DNA of 39,204 nt from JBFHFS01 sp041583495 (GCA_041583495.1 JBFHFS010000046.1:1-39204); one strand, 5' to 3'. Positions 27,201 through 34,657 are shown, counted from the first letter of the stretch. Notes: a model not told the origin generated them from the letters alone. Made by a program: numbers and translations.

Positions 27201-28708
27201 ATATCAATCTCGCCATCGAACCGAAGGCTGCCATTGGAATCCTTAAAATCGAGAGCACCATCAAAACGCTGATGGGTTAGCAACCCATTGAGTTTAATAT
27301 CCTTGTACTTGTATTTATTCCATTCCAGGGATTTAATATTGCCATCGAGAAAAGCGAAATAGTTTGTAGCACTTTTTCTATTGCCTTTAACCTCCATCTC
27401 CATGGAGATTTGGCCAACACTTTGGGGGGCATTGATCATTCGCCCCAATTCAAACCCCCTGACACTCAGAAACCCGCTGTAAAAGAGCTCTCCTTTTTGG
27501 TTCAGCTTAAGGCCCAAGTCGGTACGTAAATTTCCAAGCCCGGTTTTAAAGTCCCCATAAGCGACCAGATCGTTGATAAATCCGGTGATATTTCCGGCGT
27601 AATGAATGAGGCCCAACTGGCTAAACGAAGGGGGAAGCGACTCCTTTCCTCCGCGGCCCAAACCTAACAGGCTTTCCAAATCGGGGACCGTAGTTTGGGA
27701 GTTCTTAACATTCAGGAAGACATAAGTCTGATTGAAATCGGAGAGGTCATTGATATCAAAGGAGGCATTCAGCCATGTTGTCTGGCCAAAGGAGGCCACC
27801 ACATTACGGCCCTTCAGGTTGTCGATTGTGCCATACACCTCTCCCGACAGCCCAATTGAAGCATCCAGAGAAGGAACATTGTTGAAAAAGAGGGCAGCTT
27901 CGGTTGGGGAGACTAAAATTTTCGATACCACGGCCCTGAAACGTTGCTCTCGACTCAAGGAATCCGACTCAGAAGCCTGAGCCGACAACTCCAGCAAGTC
28001 GAGATTGAAGGTGGACTCCCGGGTTTTCAGAAAGAAGTCTTCCACCACTATCCGATCGGGAAAAAACCGGCCGCTGCCGCTCGCAGCATTGACCGCAATC
28101 CCACTCTGTTCTTTAAAAGAAAAATTATTCAGCCTAAAAGCGATGGAATCGTCAACGGCGGAGGTGCGAACCACATCCAATGTTACATCGTCAAAAAGCA
28201 GCGTATCGCGTTTGAAGGAGGGATTCTTAAGGATGGAGTGCGAAAACCACATCCGCCCCTTCTTAACCCGGGCACCCCTCACCGAGTAATGCCAGCTGGC
28301 TGAATCGGGTTGCCCATTCCCAAGCAAATCGAGTAAAAAATCAAAATTCATCCCTTTCTCCCTTTCCAGGACCCTTACGTTTGGCTGATCGAAATCAACC
28401 GCACCGAAATACAAATGCTTGCGGGTGAGAGAGAAATGATCGATGCCGGCGCTAACCCTGGGGGCAAAGAAGAGGGTGTCGTTTTGCAAATCGCGCATCA
28501 GAAAATCACGCAGACGAATCCCTGAGTAAGGCATTATTTGTACCCTGCCAATAGAAATCTCAGTATTAAGATCTTCACTCAGCCGATTAGTCACATAGGC
28601 CACCAGCCGGGTTTGAACCACCGGCAAAAGCAATATAAACGACACCAATACCGGGAAAGCTACCAGTATGATGAAGGCCGCTAATAATATTTTATTTATT
28701 TTTTTAAT
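24224..28708 (-). CDS. tamB: TamB-family envelope translocation/assembly protein with apparent ATT start
   Basis: A very long (~1494-residue) AsmA/TamB-type protein anchored in the inner membrane by an N-terminal helix and crossing the periplasm as a beta-rich groove thought to carry phospholipids or assist outer-membrane protein assembly. The N-terminus reads KKINKILLAAFIILVAFPVLVSF then VQTRLVAYVTNRLSEDLNTEISIGRV, the standard family opening. The C-terminal ~350 residues form the TamB (DUF490) domain, with GTVTWRGDPYDAEIDLTAVY and QILSLLVLNQF. No ATG is available upstream; an in-frame stop lies at 28729. ATT at 28708 has GGAGGG eight bases before it (28722-28717), so it is proposed as start. 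A TTG at 28648 would cut the transmembrane helix. It heads the tamB-exbB-exbD-tonB run. Confidence 0.85.
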   Translation of the reverse strand: MKKINKILLAAFIILVAFPVLVSFILLLPVVQTRLVAYVTNRLSEDLNTEISIGRVQIMPYSGIRLRDFLMRDLQNDTLFFAPRVSAGIDHFSLTRKHLYFGAVDFDQPNVRVLEREKGMNFDFLLDLLGNGQPDSASWHYSVRGARVKKGRMWFSHSILKNPSFKRDTLLFDDVTLDVVRTSAVDDSIAFRLNNFSFKEQSGIAVNAASGSGRFFPDRIVVEDFFLKTRESTFNLDLLELSAQASESDSLSREQRFRAVVSKILVSPTEAALFFNNVPSLDASIGLSGEVYGTIDNLKGRNVVASFGQTTWLNASFDINDLSDFNQTYVFLNVKNSQTTVPDLESLLGLGRGGKESLPPSFSQLGLIHYAGNITGFINDLVAYGDFKTGLGNLRTDLGLKLNQKGELFYSGFLSVRGFELGRMINAPQSVGQISMEMEVKGNRKSATNYFAFLDGNIKSLEWNKYKYKDIKLNGLLTHQRFDGALDFKDSNGSLRFDGEIDISGEVPRFHFLANIENAQLDRMNLLPQLENGVLTAILSVNFEGDNLDDLIGDIGVYNGLLYTPEASVDIDSLTISAQREGDQKRITLHSEFMEGNLSGHYYFRGFRKTLLDRLHYFLPAVAPSVVNPHPERVNDFKFEFSFLGLDKLLTVFYPGLDISGDGKVKGRFDAPHHFIDLEAGFEYVKFKDFKAEGLEFYVDGSEKAPLSVTGRAEKLMMGNMLSLLNFSIHQKAEKDTLSVNVFWNNWDAVTHSGALYTTTSFKEELDEGFYASTKLHPSTLIIRDSIWVVSQAKALMTPLGFSVQGLEMRHHDQKLALNGFLHRESNDHLRLEMENIDLSQFFGLNNASAHTFSGVVDGSVELEDFYRSPRFSANLKVDDLGFDGDTLGLFAVASQWNPELKAMALNTSISKGAHHSLVGQGNIYSGDNSIDLSFDVDKLQVSFLNTFLKKIIQNLKGSASGKLFVSGSLKRPFLTGKINVNEGHFDVDLLKTSYQIKDSVWFYPNEIRFKDLSITDVEGHKGKFRGSIYHEGFADMVYNMRMDVNNMLVLNTRLKDNSYYYGTVYGTGFMTVTGSTQNVNLDISGATHRNTRFFIPMGETEEAIQSTFIRFVSPVDHNNAYGNPEKERDYSVDLSGIEMNMEIDVNPEAQVQIIFDSTIGDILRATGDGSIQIRIDRQGNVRFYGAYTIEEGDYLFSLQNLVNKKFAINKGGTVTWRGDPYDAEIDLTAVYKVKASLSDLLGPLASGGAGQDYSELQRRIPINCNMLLSGQLEKPGIRFGIEAPTLSKSRQSYVLDFIATEDELNRQILSLLVLNQFYTPDYLRVDNSSGITTNHAALVTTTEMLSNQLSRWLSTISSDVDVGVSYRPEDDLSSEEIEVALSTQMFNSRVSINGNVGYGKYQTNTGKMVGDFDMDVKLNPSGTIRAKAYTRSNDDLIYESSPTTQGIGISFKKEFNSVKDLLKNYWQMIFGSREKEGGEEVKVSDEEKLPKNH

Positions 28709-28716
28709 AACTTTGT

Positions 28717-28722
28717 CCCTCC
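28717..28722 (-). promoter_or_regulatory. Shine-Dalgarno sequence deciding the tamB start
   Basis: GGAGGG on the minus strand lies 8 bases before the proposed ATT start codon of tamB. Such strong sites are unusual in Bacteroidota, and this one supports the non-canonical start. Confidence 0.5.
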
Positions 28723-28856
28723 GGTTTCAATCAAGACATCAACAAAACAACAACCCACACAGGTTGGGGTAAAGATGAAAAAGAAAAGTAATTAATCCAA
28801 CCCTTTTAAACAACCCATTTTCAATTCATTAATCATACCTGAAGAAAAAAGATCGA

Positions 28857-29075
28857 TTGATTCCTCATGCCCTTTGTCTGCGTAACACCAATTCGAAAAA
28901 CATTCAATTTGTAAAGGGTATCGGATTTTACAAAGATAACAAAATGAACCATCAGGAATGGCGATTGTATTTAATAGACAGAAACAATCAAGCCGCAATA
29001 GATCTTTACAAAAATAGAGTAAAGCCTGGAGGTTTTGAAAATAAACAAGGCCTTTTTCACCCCCATTTGAACTAA
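28857..29075 (+). pseudogene. Possible GNAT acetyltransferase remnant
   Basis: A 72-codon frame immediately upstream of tsaD. Its second half, EWRLYLIDRNNQAAIDLYKN then GGFE, resembles the end of a GNAT N-acetyltransferase, where W-RL-V...N..A..LY...GF is typical. The acetyl-CoA-binding loop and the N-terminal half are absent, and the frame does not extend upstream. It is best read as a decayed fragment; a chance match is possible. Confidence 0.3.
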
Positions 29076-29081
29076 TCTTTT

Positions 29082-30101
29082 ATGAAAACCATTATTCTTG
29101 CCATAGAATCCTCCTGTGATGACACCTCTGCAGCTATCATCAAAAACGATACCATTTTGTCGAATGTGATTGCAGGACAATCGGTGCACGAAGCCTATGG
29201 GGGGGTTGTGCCGGAGCTGGCCTCGAGGGCCCACCAGCAAAACATCATCCCGGTAGTGCATAAGGCCTTAAAGGATGCAGGCATCACTGCCCAAGAGGTA
29301 TCGGCGGTAGCCTTTACCCGGGGCCCGGGGCTGATGGGTTCTCTTTTGGTGGGCACTTCCTTTGCCAAGGGCTTTGCCCTGGCCCGCAACCTGCCGCTGA
29401 TAGAGGTAAACCACCTGCAGGCTCACGTTTTGGCACATTTCATTCAGGAACCTGAAAGTCATCATGAGGTGCCCCAGTTTCCCTTTTTGTGCCTTCTGGT
29501 GTCGGGTGGTAACAGCCAGATTGTGCTGGTGCACGACCATCTAACCATGGAGATTATTGGTGAAACCATTGACGATGCCGCCGGGGAGGCCTTCGACAAA
29601 TGCGCCAAAGTGATGGGGCTGCCCTATCCGGGAGGTCCTCTCATCGACCAATTTGCCAAAGAGGGCAATCCGAAGACCTTTACCTTTGCCAAGCCCCGCA
29701 TTGCAGGTTTCAACTACAGCTTCAGCGGACTTAAAACCTCATTTCTCTATTTCCTGCGCGACCGAATCAAAGAAGATCCCGATTTCATTGAGCACCACAA
29801 GTATGATTTGTGTGCCTCCCTGCAATACACTATCGTGGAGATCCTGATGGAAAAACTGAGAGCCGCGGCCAAGAAGACCGGCATCAAAGAGATTGCTCTG
29901 GCCGGCGGGGTGTCAGCCAATTCGGCCCTTCGCGCTGCCATCACCAATGGCAGGGATAAACACGGGTGGAACACCTACATTCCTAAATTTTCCTACACCA
30001 CCGATAATGCTGCAATGATTGGTATTACAGGCTATTACAAGTTCTTAAAAGGAGAGTTTTGCGGACAGGAAGTGGCCCCTCTGGCCAGGATGAAACTTTA
30101 A
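29082..30101 (+). CDS. tsaD: tRNA N6-threonylcarbamoyladenosine transferase
   Basis: A 339-residue cytoplasmic enzyme that transfers the threonylcarbamoyl group to A37 of ANN-decoding tRNAs, with TsaB and TsaE as partners. The N-terminal ILAIESSCDDTSAAII and GGVVPELASRAH segments are diagnostic. The iron-binding histidines are H111 and H115 in NHLQAHVLAH. LVSGGNSQI, GEAFDKCAKVMGLPYPGGP and the C-terminal AGGVSANSALR with TDNAAMI complete the ASKHA fold. Full length; no tsaB or tsaE is nearby. Confidence 0.98.
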   Translation: MKTIILAIESSCDDTSAAIIKNDTILSNVIAGQSVHEAYGGVVPELASRAHQQNIIPVVHKALKDAGITAQEVSAVAFTRGPGLMGSLLVGTSFAKGFALARNLPLIEVNHLQAHVLAHFIQEPESHHEVPQFPFLCLLVSGGNSQIVLVHDHLTMEIIGETIDDAAGEAFDKCAKVMGLPYPGGPLIDQFAKEGNPKTFTFAKPRIAGFNYSFSGLKTSFLYFLRDRIKEDPDFIEHHKYDLCASLQYTIVEILMEKLRAAAKKTGIKEIALAGGVSANSALRAAITNGRDKHGWNTYIPKFSYTTDNAAMIGITGYYKFLKGEFCGQEVAPLARMKL

Positions 30102-30421
30102 TTAAAGACTAAGGCGAATAAAGGCGTTCAGGATTAGAAAGAAGAGAGCCAAATTTCAGCCCCTTCCCCCTGGGTTCTATTGCTTAAATAAGAAGCATTC
30201 CTAAAAAGGAGGAGACAGACCCCCGCTTCGGACCGAATGGAAAGACAGCAACTAAAATCATGGTTCCAAACACCTGTAACCTTAAGGAAAACACCGCAAA
30301 AACCCCACAGATAAACGATTGGGCCCCTTTTATCAAAAAAAAACCTTCTTTTGCCCAAAGCCTCGATTTTCTTTCCTGATTTTTTCCAATCTTTGCGCGT
30401 CATCCTTGAGTATAACACACT
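30102..30421. other. 320-bp leader region before the pqqD-peptide-kinase cassette
   Basis: No gene recognised. The sequence must contain the promoter of the three-gene cassette. A near-match to the -7 box (AATCTTTG at 30388-30395, one mismatch) is present about 26 bases before the GTG start, without a clear upstream TTG. Confidence 0.35.
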
Positions 30422-30718
30422 GTGATAGAACTAAAAAACATTTTTTTTGTTAACCCAGACCGATTCGTGACCCGCCAGATGGGCAATGAAATGGTATTGG
30501 TGCCATTGGCTAACAACGTGGCAGACATGACCAGTGTGCTGACACTAAACGAAGTAGGCGGTGACATCCTTAAAGTACTGGAAAAACCTACAACAGGAAA
30601 TGATGTTGTAGAACAACTTTTTCTGAGATACGACGTAAACAAAAAGGTTCTTGAAGAAGATGTGAAAGCCTTCCTGGCAGAGGCTCTCGAAAAAAATGTG
30701 ATCCAACAAATTGGTTAA
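30422..30718 (+). CDS. PqqD-family peptide-binding protein
   Basis: A 98-residue PqqD-like protein, the winged-helix fold that acts as a RiPP recognition element by gripping leader peptides and presenting them to modifying enzymes. It starts with GTG at 30422. The family pattern is visible as VNPDRFVTRQMGNEMVLVPL, then LNEVGGDILKVLE, then DVVEQLFLRYDVNKKVLEEDVKAFLAEALEKNVI. It lies 19 bases upstream of the small peptide gene and is the first of three tightly spaced genes. No PQQ genes, radical-SAM enzyme, cyclase or protease are nearby, so PQQ synthesis is excluded. Its partner is probably the 74-residue peptide encoded next (inference). Confidence 0.85.
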   Translation: MIELKNIFFVNPDRFVTRQMGNEMVLVPLANNVADMTSVLTLNEVGGDILKVLEKPTTGNDVVEQLFLRYDVNKKVLEEDVKAFLAEALEKNVIQQIG

Positions 30719-30737
30719 ACGGGAAAGAATGCATTGA

Positions 30738-30962
30738 ATGTTTGAGAAAGTTCAACTTATAAAAAAATCATACCAGACACCGTCAATTCTTGAAATAAGA
30801 TTGGACAGTGAGATCTCACTATTAATGAATAGTGGTACTGGTCCCCCATTTAGCCCGGCTTTGCCTACAACAACAACCACCAAAAGTACATCAACCTACG
30901 AAAGCGTAAAATATCCCATCGATACGCCCTTTGGGGGATCCAGCCCTGACTACGAACGATAA
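30738..30962 (+). CDS. Candidate modified-peptide precursor (74 residues)
   Basis: A short protein matching no enzyme family. Residues ~1-33 look like a leader: a Lys-rich start (LIKKS), a YQTP motif (Y12-P15), and the acidic-hydrophobic stretch SILEIRLDSEISLLMNSG. Many Bacteroidota peptides begin with this YxxP...E pattern, and lasso-peptide leaders also use YxxP to bind PqqD-like proteins. Residues ~34-74 differ sharply: 15 of 41 are Ser/Thr, including five consecutive Thr (44-48), with seven Pro, three Tyr and no Cys. That makes them candidate kinase targets. Between a PqqD-like gene and an HPr-kinase-like gene, a substrate role is the simplest reading. Cleavage, phosphorylation and function are unproven. 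Confidence 0.7.
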   Translation: MFEKVQLIKKSYQTPSILEIRLDSEISLLMNSGTGPPFSPALPTTTTTKSTSTYESVKYPIDTPFGGSSPDYER

Positions 30963-30989
30963 GTAATCGCCTAATTGTTAACCTCTGGC

Positions 30990-31865
30990 ATGAATCTTTT
31001 CCTCCCCGGAATCCATCTCTTCTTTACCACCGCCGCAGATATAGATCTGCGGCCTTTTGCCTCGCTTCACTATACCAGGCCCCTCACTGACACTTTTACG
31101 ACTTTCAATTGTTTAATTACTGCCGACAGGGTACTTCCGCTTCATGCCCTTACTCAGGCTTTTTCGGGCGAATCGTTCGGAACAGTTGAAATCCCCTATC
31201 GCTGGCGCATATTCAGGGGACCCGGCCAAACAGGCCTTCACATCCACTTTTTTGAAGATCAACAACTTTCAGAAGCCTTCTGCCTCATCGATCTTGAGCA
31301 TCACACCATTCACATCACGCTGATTCCCAAACATCCGGGCCGGGTGGTGACCCTCGACCCTCTTTTTCACCCCCTGGGGTCGCTGCTCATGGTAGCCTTG
31401 GCGCAACATACCGGTGGATTGCTGATACATGCCTCCGGGGTCAGCTATCAGAACCGGGGAATGCTTTTCACAGGAGTTTCCGGCATTGGCAAAAGCACCA
31501 TGGCCGGGATATGGAAACAGGCAGGTGCCCAGGTCGTCAACGACGACCGGCTGTGGTTGTATAAGGCTAACCAAACCTGGCACCTCTTCAACACACCCAT
31601 GACATACTATGCCCAGAAACCCGCCATGGCTCCGCTAAAAGGCATTTTCCTGCTTCAACAAGCGCCTCAAAACAATCTCAATAAGATTTCCGGGGTCTCA
31701 GCTGCCATGCGTTTCATGGCCAACGGCATCCAACATCTCTACGACAAGGAGATGACTGCAAACCAATTAGACCAATTTCTGGATATTGCAGGGCAGGTAC
31801 CCATTTACGATTGTGCCTTTAAACCCGACCAGGAGATTGTTGAACAAATAAAACAGCTTCTGTAG
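30990..31865 (+). CDS. HPr-kinase-like P-loop protein of a peptide-modification cassette
   Basis: A 291-residue cytoplasmic protein related to the C-terminal kinase domain of HPr kinase/phosphorylase. It has GGLLIHASGV at 142-151, Walker A GVSGIGKST at 162-170, and the paired aspartates D185-D186 in QVVNDDRLWLY, all at the usual spacing. The HPr-kinase-specific regulatory N-terminus is replaced by an unrelated ~120-residue domain. The ATG at 30990 is preferred over a TTG at 30975. It begins 27 bases after the peptide gene. HPr-kinase relatives in some lasso-peptide clusters phosphorylate the precursor, so Ser/Thr phosphorylation of the upstream peptide is the favoured idea. Catabolite control through HPr is unlikely, as no PTS gene is seen in the window. 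Confidence 0.82.
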   Translation: MNLFLPGIHLFFTTAADIDLRPFASLHYTRPLTDTFTTFNCLITADRVLPLHALTQAFSGESFGTVEIPYRWRIFRGPGQTGLHIHFFEDQQLSEAFCLIDLEHHTIHITLIPKHPGRVVTLDPLFHPLGSLLMVALAQHTGGLLIHASGVSYQNRGMLFTGVSGIGKSTMAGIWKQAGAQVVNDDRLWLYKANQTWHLFNTPMTYYAQKPAMAPLKGIFLLQQAPQNNLNKISGVSAAMRFMANGIQHLYDKEMTANQLDQFLDIAGQVPIYDCAFKPDQEIVEQIKQLL

Positions 31866-31976
31866 GAAACGCGAACTCCCCCTCGCAAGAATTAGGAACA
31901 GACTCTTGAGAAGAAATCCTTCGCTACCCCCCAACGCCTCAGCGACTACTCAAACTCCCCTTCGTAACCATTTTCG

Positions 31977-32007
31977 TCTATCCTGTCATTGCGAGCGAAG
32001 CGTGGCA
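31977..32007. repeat. REP-like repeat (copy 1)
   Basis: CCTGTCATTGCGAGCGAAGC with its flanks recurs at 37881-37913. Sequences of the form CATTGCGAGCGAAG are widely spread intergenic repeats in bacteria. About 25 bases before it are also similar to the second copy, so the two regions descend from one longer unit. Confidence 0.65.
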
Positions 32008-32008
32008 A

Positions 32009-32193
32009 CCCCTCGTTTGCAAACGAGGGGCGTTTGCAACGAATATTTTTAAGTCGGGTAAGGCATCAAAAGAGGGGCTTGCTTCCGAAAAGGGGCTTCT
32101 TTAATGCCCGACGACCTTTTTTCCAGCCTTGGTGGTGATACAGGATCGTTACAAACGATCGGCTGGGAACCCCTCGTTGCAAACGAGGGGTAG
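32009..32193. repeat. 185-bp palindrome-bounded repeat, copy R1
   Basis: The left end is a perfect 22-bp palindrome (core CCTCGTTTGCAAACGAGG, 32009-32030) and the right end a near-identical 21-base palindrome (32170-32190). A third hairpin core, GATCGTTACAAACGATC, sits near 32146-32162. Related copies occur at 34717-34883, 34987-35170 and 37952-38122, always between the T9SS paralogues or at their edge. Confidence 0.8.
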
Positions 32194-32217
32194 AAAGTAG
32201 AAATACAAACGCCCTAT

Positions 32218-32253
32218 AAAAAAAGCCCCTTCTCAACATCGTGAAAAGAGGCT
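32218..32253 (-). terminator. Terminator of the first tandem T9SS gene
   Basis: On the minus strand an 11-bp stem with G-T pairs (32253-32243 and 32234-32224), 8-base loop, is followed by a run of T (32223-32217), 20 bases after the stop. It is very similar to the terminator at 35172-35206 of the neighbouring paralogue. Confidence 0.7.
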
Positions 32254-32272
32254 TCTTAAAAAACGTATCTAG

Positions 32273-34564
32273 TTATGGGTTTTGCACCATTATCTTTTCG
32301 CTCTTGCCGAAATCTCCAACTTTTACCCGAATCACATAAAGACCACTATTCAGAGGCAAATCCACCTGGGCAACCGACTGGCTGGTTGTCACCTGATTCA
32401 CCAAACGCCCACTCAAATCCAAAACCTCAATCCTCGCTTCTCCCTGTTTTTGTTGAAGCAATGCACTGGAAATGTTCACCCTGGCATAGCTCCCAAAACC
32501 TGTAATGGTTATGTTATCAGAGTCTTGCTCGTAGAAATTGGCAGGATCGGCAATGGCGGTGGTTATCTTTTGCAGATGCAACACAAATCGATCCCTGGTA
32601 TCGCCCAGTTCTGCAGGGGTGTAAACATAATCAGGGGTCGCCCGCATATTAGTCAGGATTTGTGTCTTAGTATCTTCCAGAAAAACGGCATAACGTTCAT
32701 TGAACGCCGTTAAATCCAGAGAGAGCGTAACGGGGCTTTCTACTTGATTGCGAACACTCAACGGAATATTGACTTCAGCGTCGGCAAGGCCAGGCAAGCC
32801 ATTGATGCACAGAGAAATGTTTTCTGCCCGGGTATAGATCTCAGGAACCTTATCAGAATTGTTAAACATCTTTTCCGAATCGGACTCATCCAGACCCTCC
32901 GAGAAATCATCATCAAAATAGAGTACCGCACCGTCTGAAATGTATTGATTACCCTGGGAAATCCGAATCAAATCTCTTGAACTTTTTCCTAACCCGGCAC
33001 TCTTTAATGGCATAGAGGTGTCGCTAATACGAGCCCGGTTGTCCAGGGTAATATTGGCGGGCTCACTGGAAACAACGTTTACCCATACCGACTGCAAGGA
33101 TGGTATGTTGCCCATGTTACCGGCATTATATCCACCGGGCAACACCAACCCTTCCACAATAGTAGACTCACCGGTGGTCCCATTGTAAGTTATCAAATAG
33201 TCGCCCACCTGTGAACCTGCGTATATCCGGTAATAAATGGTAGGGGACACATTTGTCAGGCTGATTCCGGAAGAGCTTCCGGAGAGATTCCACTTCATGG
33301 TTCCCGGATAGGGATTGGCCATTAGATAATACCCTTTTCCAAAAGGAATATCCCAGGATATTTCACCTGTATTAAGAGTGCCGGAATAGGAGAGTGTATG
33401 ATCGCTTTTATATAATGCCATAGTTCCTTCCATGGTTTCAAGAGGCGTATCATCACTTGTGATACGCTTCCAGCTGTTTTCGCTTACATAGATCCAGCTA
33501 TCCTCCTGGTCACCTGCATCAAAGATGGCTGCGGTAGGGTTTTGGATAGGTTGCCCCAATCGATACCATTGGTTAGCCTTCAGGGAAAGTTCTATTTTTC
33601 CCTGCCCGGAATGGGTGTTGTCCTGGGGCACATTTAAGGCTGCCACCAAATCGGGCGTGGACTTAAGGATGATTTCACCATTATTGACCAAAAATCCTGA
33701 CACATTGAAGGAAACTCCCGGATCCAAAGTCAGAGTGGCATTTAAGTCAAGGGTCAGGTTGCAAACATGGACTTCAACAGCCCCTGAAATCACCGGAAAA
33801 TTTAGACTGTTTGGTTTTATCTCTATCTCCGCATCTTCCCCGGGAACGGTGTTTCTCGTCCAATTTTGCGAGTTAAACCAATCGCTATCCTGCCCCCCTA
33901 CCCAACACTGACTAATCGATATCTCTATAAATATCTCAACCAAAAAAGATTCATTGGTAAAAAATTCCGTTGAATCACTATAATGATCAGTCTTCAACTT
34001 TTCAGGCTCAATGGTGGCCGACGAATTAAGGATATAAAGATTATTCCATTCGGAACTGACATTCTGCCCCCCAAAAAAATCACCACCTACCACCAGGTTG
34101 GCATTGGGTTTATTGTCATTGTCTTTCTCAATATTGGTTACTTTTGAATCGTAACTACCCAGAACAATGATATTTCCTTTAACTTTTACGTTACACGATT
34201 CGGCCCCAAATAAATCCCCCTGAACAATCAAATAAGCATCGCCTTCGACCCTGATCTCCTTGGATCCGGAGAGGTCACCATACACCACCAACCTTCCTAA
34301 GGCCTTAACATGAATCTTACCCGAATTCGTAACATTTCCGTATACAATTAATTCGCCTCCTTCTTCGATGGTAATATCTTCGGTCCCAAACAAATTTCCC
34401 AGGATCTCCATCCTGCCATCACTTTCGATGATCAATCCATCGTTATTATCATAATCACCTGAATAAGTAAAGTCCCCACTAATGGACACTGCAAAAAGAG
34501 AGCCCGAAAAAGCGATAATCAGAAAAAGACTCCATACGAACCTAATTGTACTTGTATTCCGCAT
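32273..34564 (-). CDS. T9SS-sorted surface protein with beta-solenoid-like N-terminus (paralogue 1)
   Basis: A 763-residue secreted protein of unknown function. Residues 1-25 are a signal peptide. Residues ~32-150 hold about five ~20-residue repeats with the pattern LxVxGDLxG/TxxIxVExGG, suggesting a small right-handed beta-solenoid. A region with CWVGGQDSDWFNSQNWTRNTVPG follows, a motif common in Bacteroidota surface proteins. Residues ~310-560 form the conserved core shared with both neighbours (NQWYRLGQPI, GKGYYLMANPYPGTMKW, YYRIYAGSQVGDYLITYNG, LQSVWVNV). The last ~75 residues are a type A T9SS sorting domain ending GLYVIRVKVGDFGKSEKIMVQNP-like. No enzymatic motif was seen; surface adhesion or matrix function is only a guess. 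Confidence 0.85.
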   Translation of the reverse strand: MRNTSTIRFVWSLFLIIAFSGSLFAVSISGDFTYSGDYDNNDGLIIESDGRMEILGNLFGTEDITIEEGGELIVYGNVTNSGKIHVKALGRLVVYGDLSGSKEIRVEGDAYLIVQGDLFGAESCNVKVKGNIIVLGSYDSKVTNIEKDNDNKPNANLVVGGDFFGGQNVSSEWNNLYILNSSATIEPEKLKTDHYSDSTEFFTNESFLVEIFIEISISQCWVGGQDSDWFNSQNWTRNTVPGEDAEIEIKPNSLNFPVISGAVEVHVCNLTLDLNATLTLDPGVSFNVSGFLVNNGEIILKSTPDLVAALNVPQDNTHSGQGKIELSLKANQWYRLGQPIQNPTAAIFDAGDQEDSWIYVSENSWKRITSDDTPLETMEGTMALYKSDHTLSYSGTLNTGEISWDIPFGKGYYLMANPYPGTMKWNLSGSSSGISLTNVSPTIYYRIYAGSQVGDYLITYNGTTGESTIVEGLVLPGGYNAGNMGNIPSLQSVWVNVVSSEPANITLDNRARISDTSMPLKSAGLGKSSRDLIRISQGNQYISDGAVLYFDDDFSEGLDESDSEKMFNNSDKVPEIYTRAENISLCINGLPGLADAEVNIPLSVRNQVESPVTLSLDLTAFNERYAVFLEDTKTQILTNMRATPDYVYTPAELGDTRDRFVLHLQKITTAIADPANFYEQDSDNITITGFGSYARVNISSALLQQKQGEARIEVLDLSGRLVNQVTTSQSVAQVDLPLNSGLYVIRVKVGDFGKSEKIMVQNP

Positions 34565-34657
34565 ATTACACCCAATTAATTAATTTTCATCAACTTACCA
34601 TCCCCACTTTACCAGGAAACACATCAAGCATCCGGCAATTTTTGGGTTATATGTTAC

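Larger units (their letters stand above)
31866..32272. other. 407-bp repeat-rich intergenic region
   Basis: No gene. It contains a shared AGGAACAGACTCTTGA block (~31894-31909), a REP-like sequence (31977-32007), one copy of the 185-bp palindrome-bounded repeat (32009-32193) and the terminator of the first tandem T9SS gene. Confidence 0.7.

Noticed and set aside
30422..31865. Lasso-peptide biosynthetic cluster
   Set aside because: The YxxP leader and PqqD-like protein fit, but there is no asparagine-synthetase-like cyclase or transglutaminase-like protease, and the peptide lacks an obvious ring-forming core.
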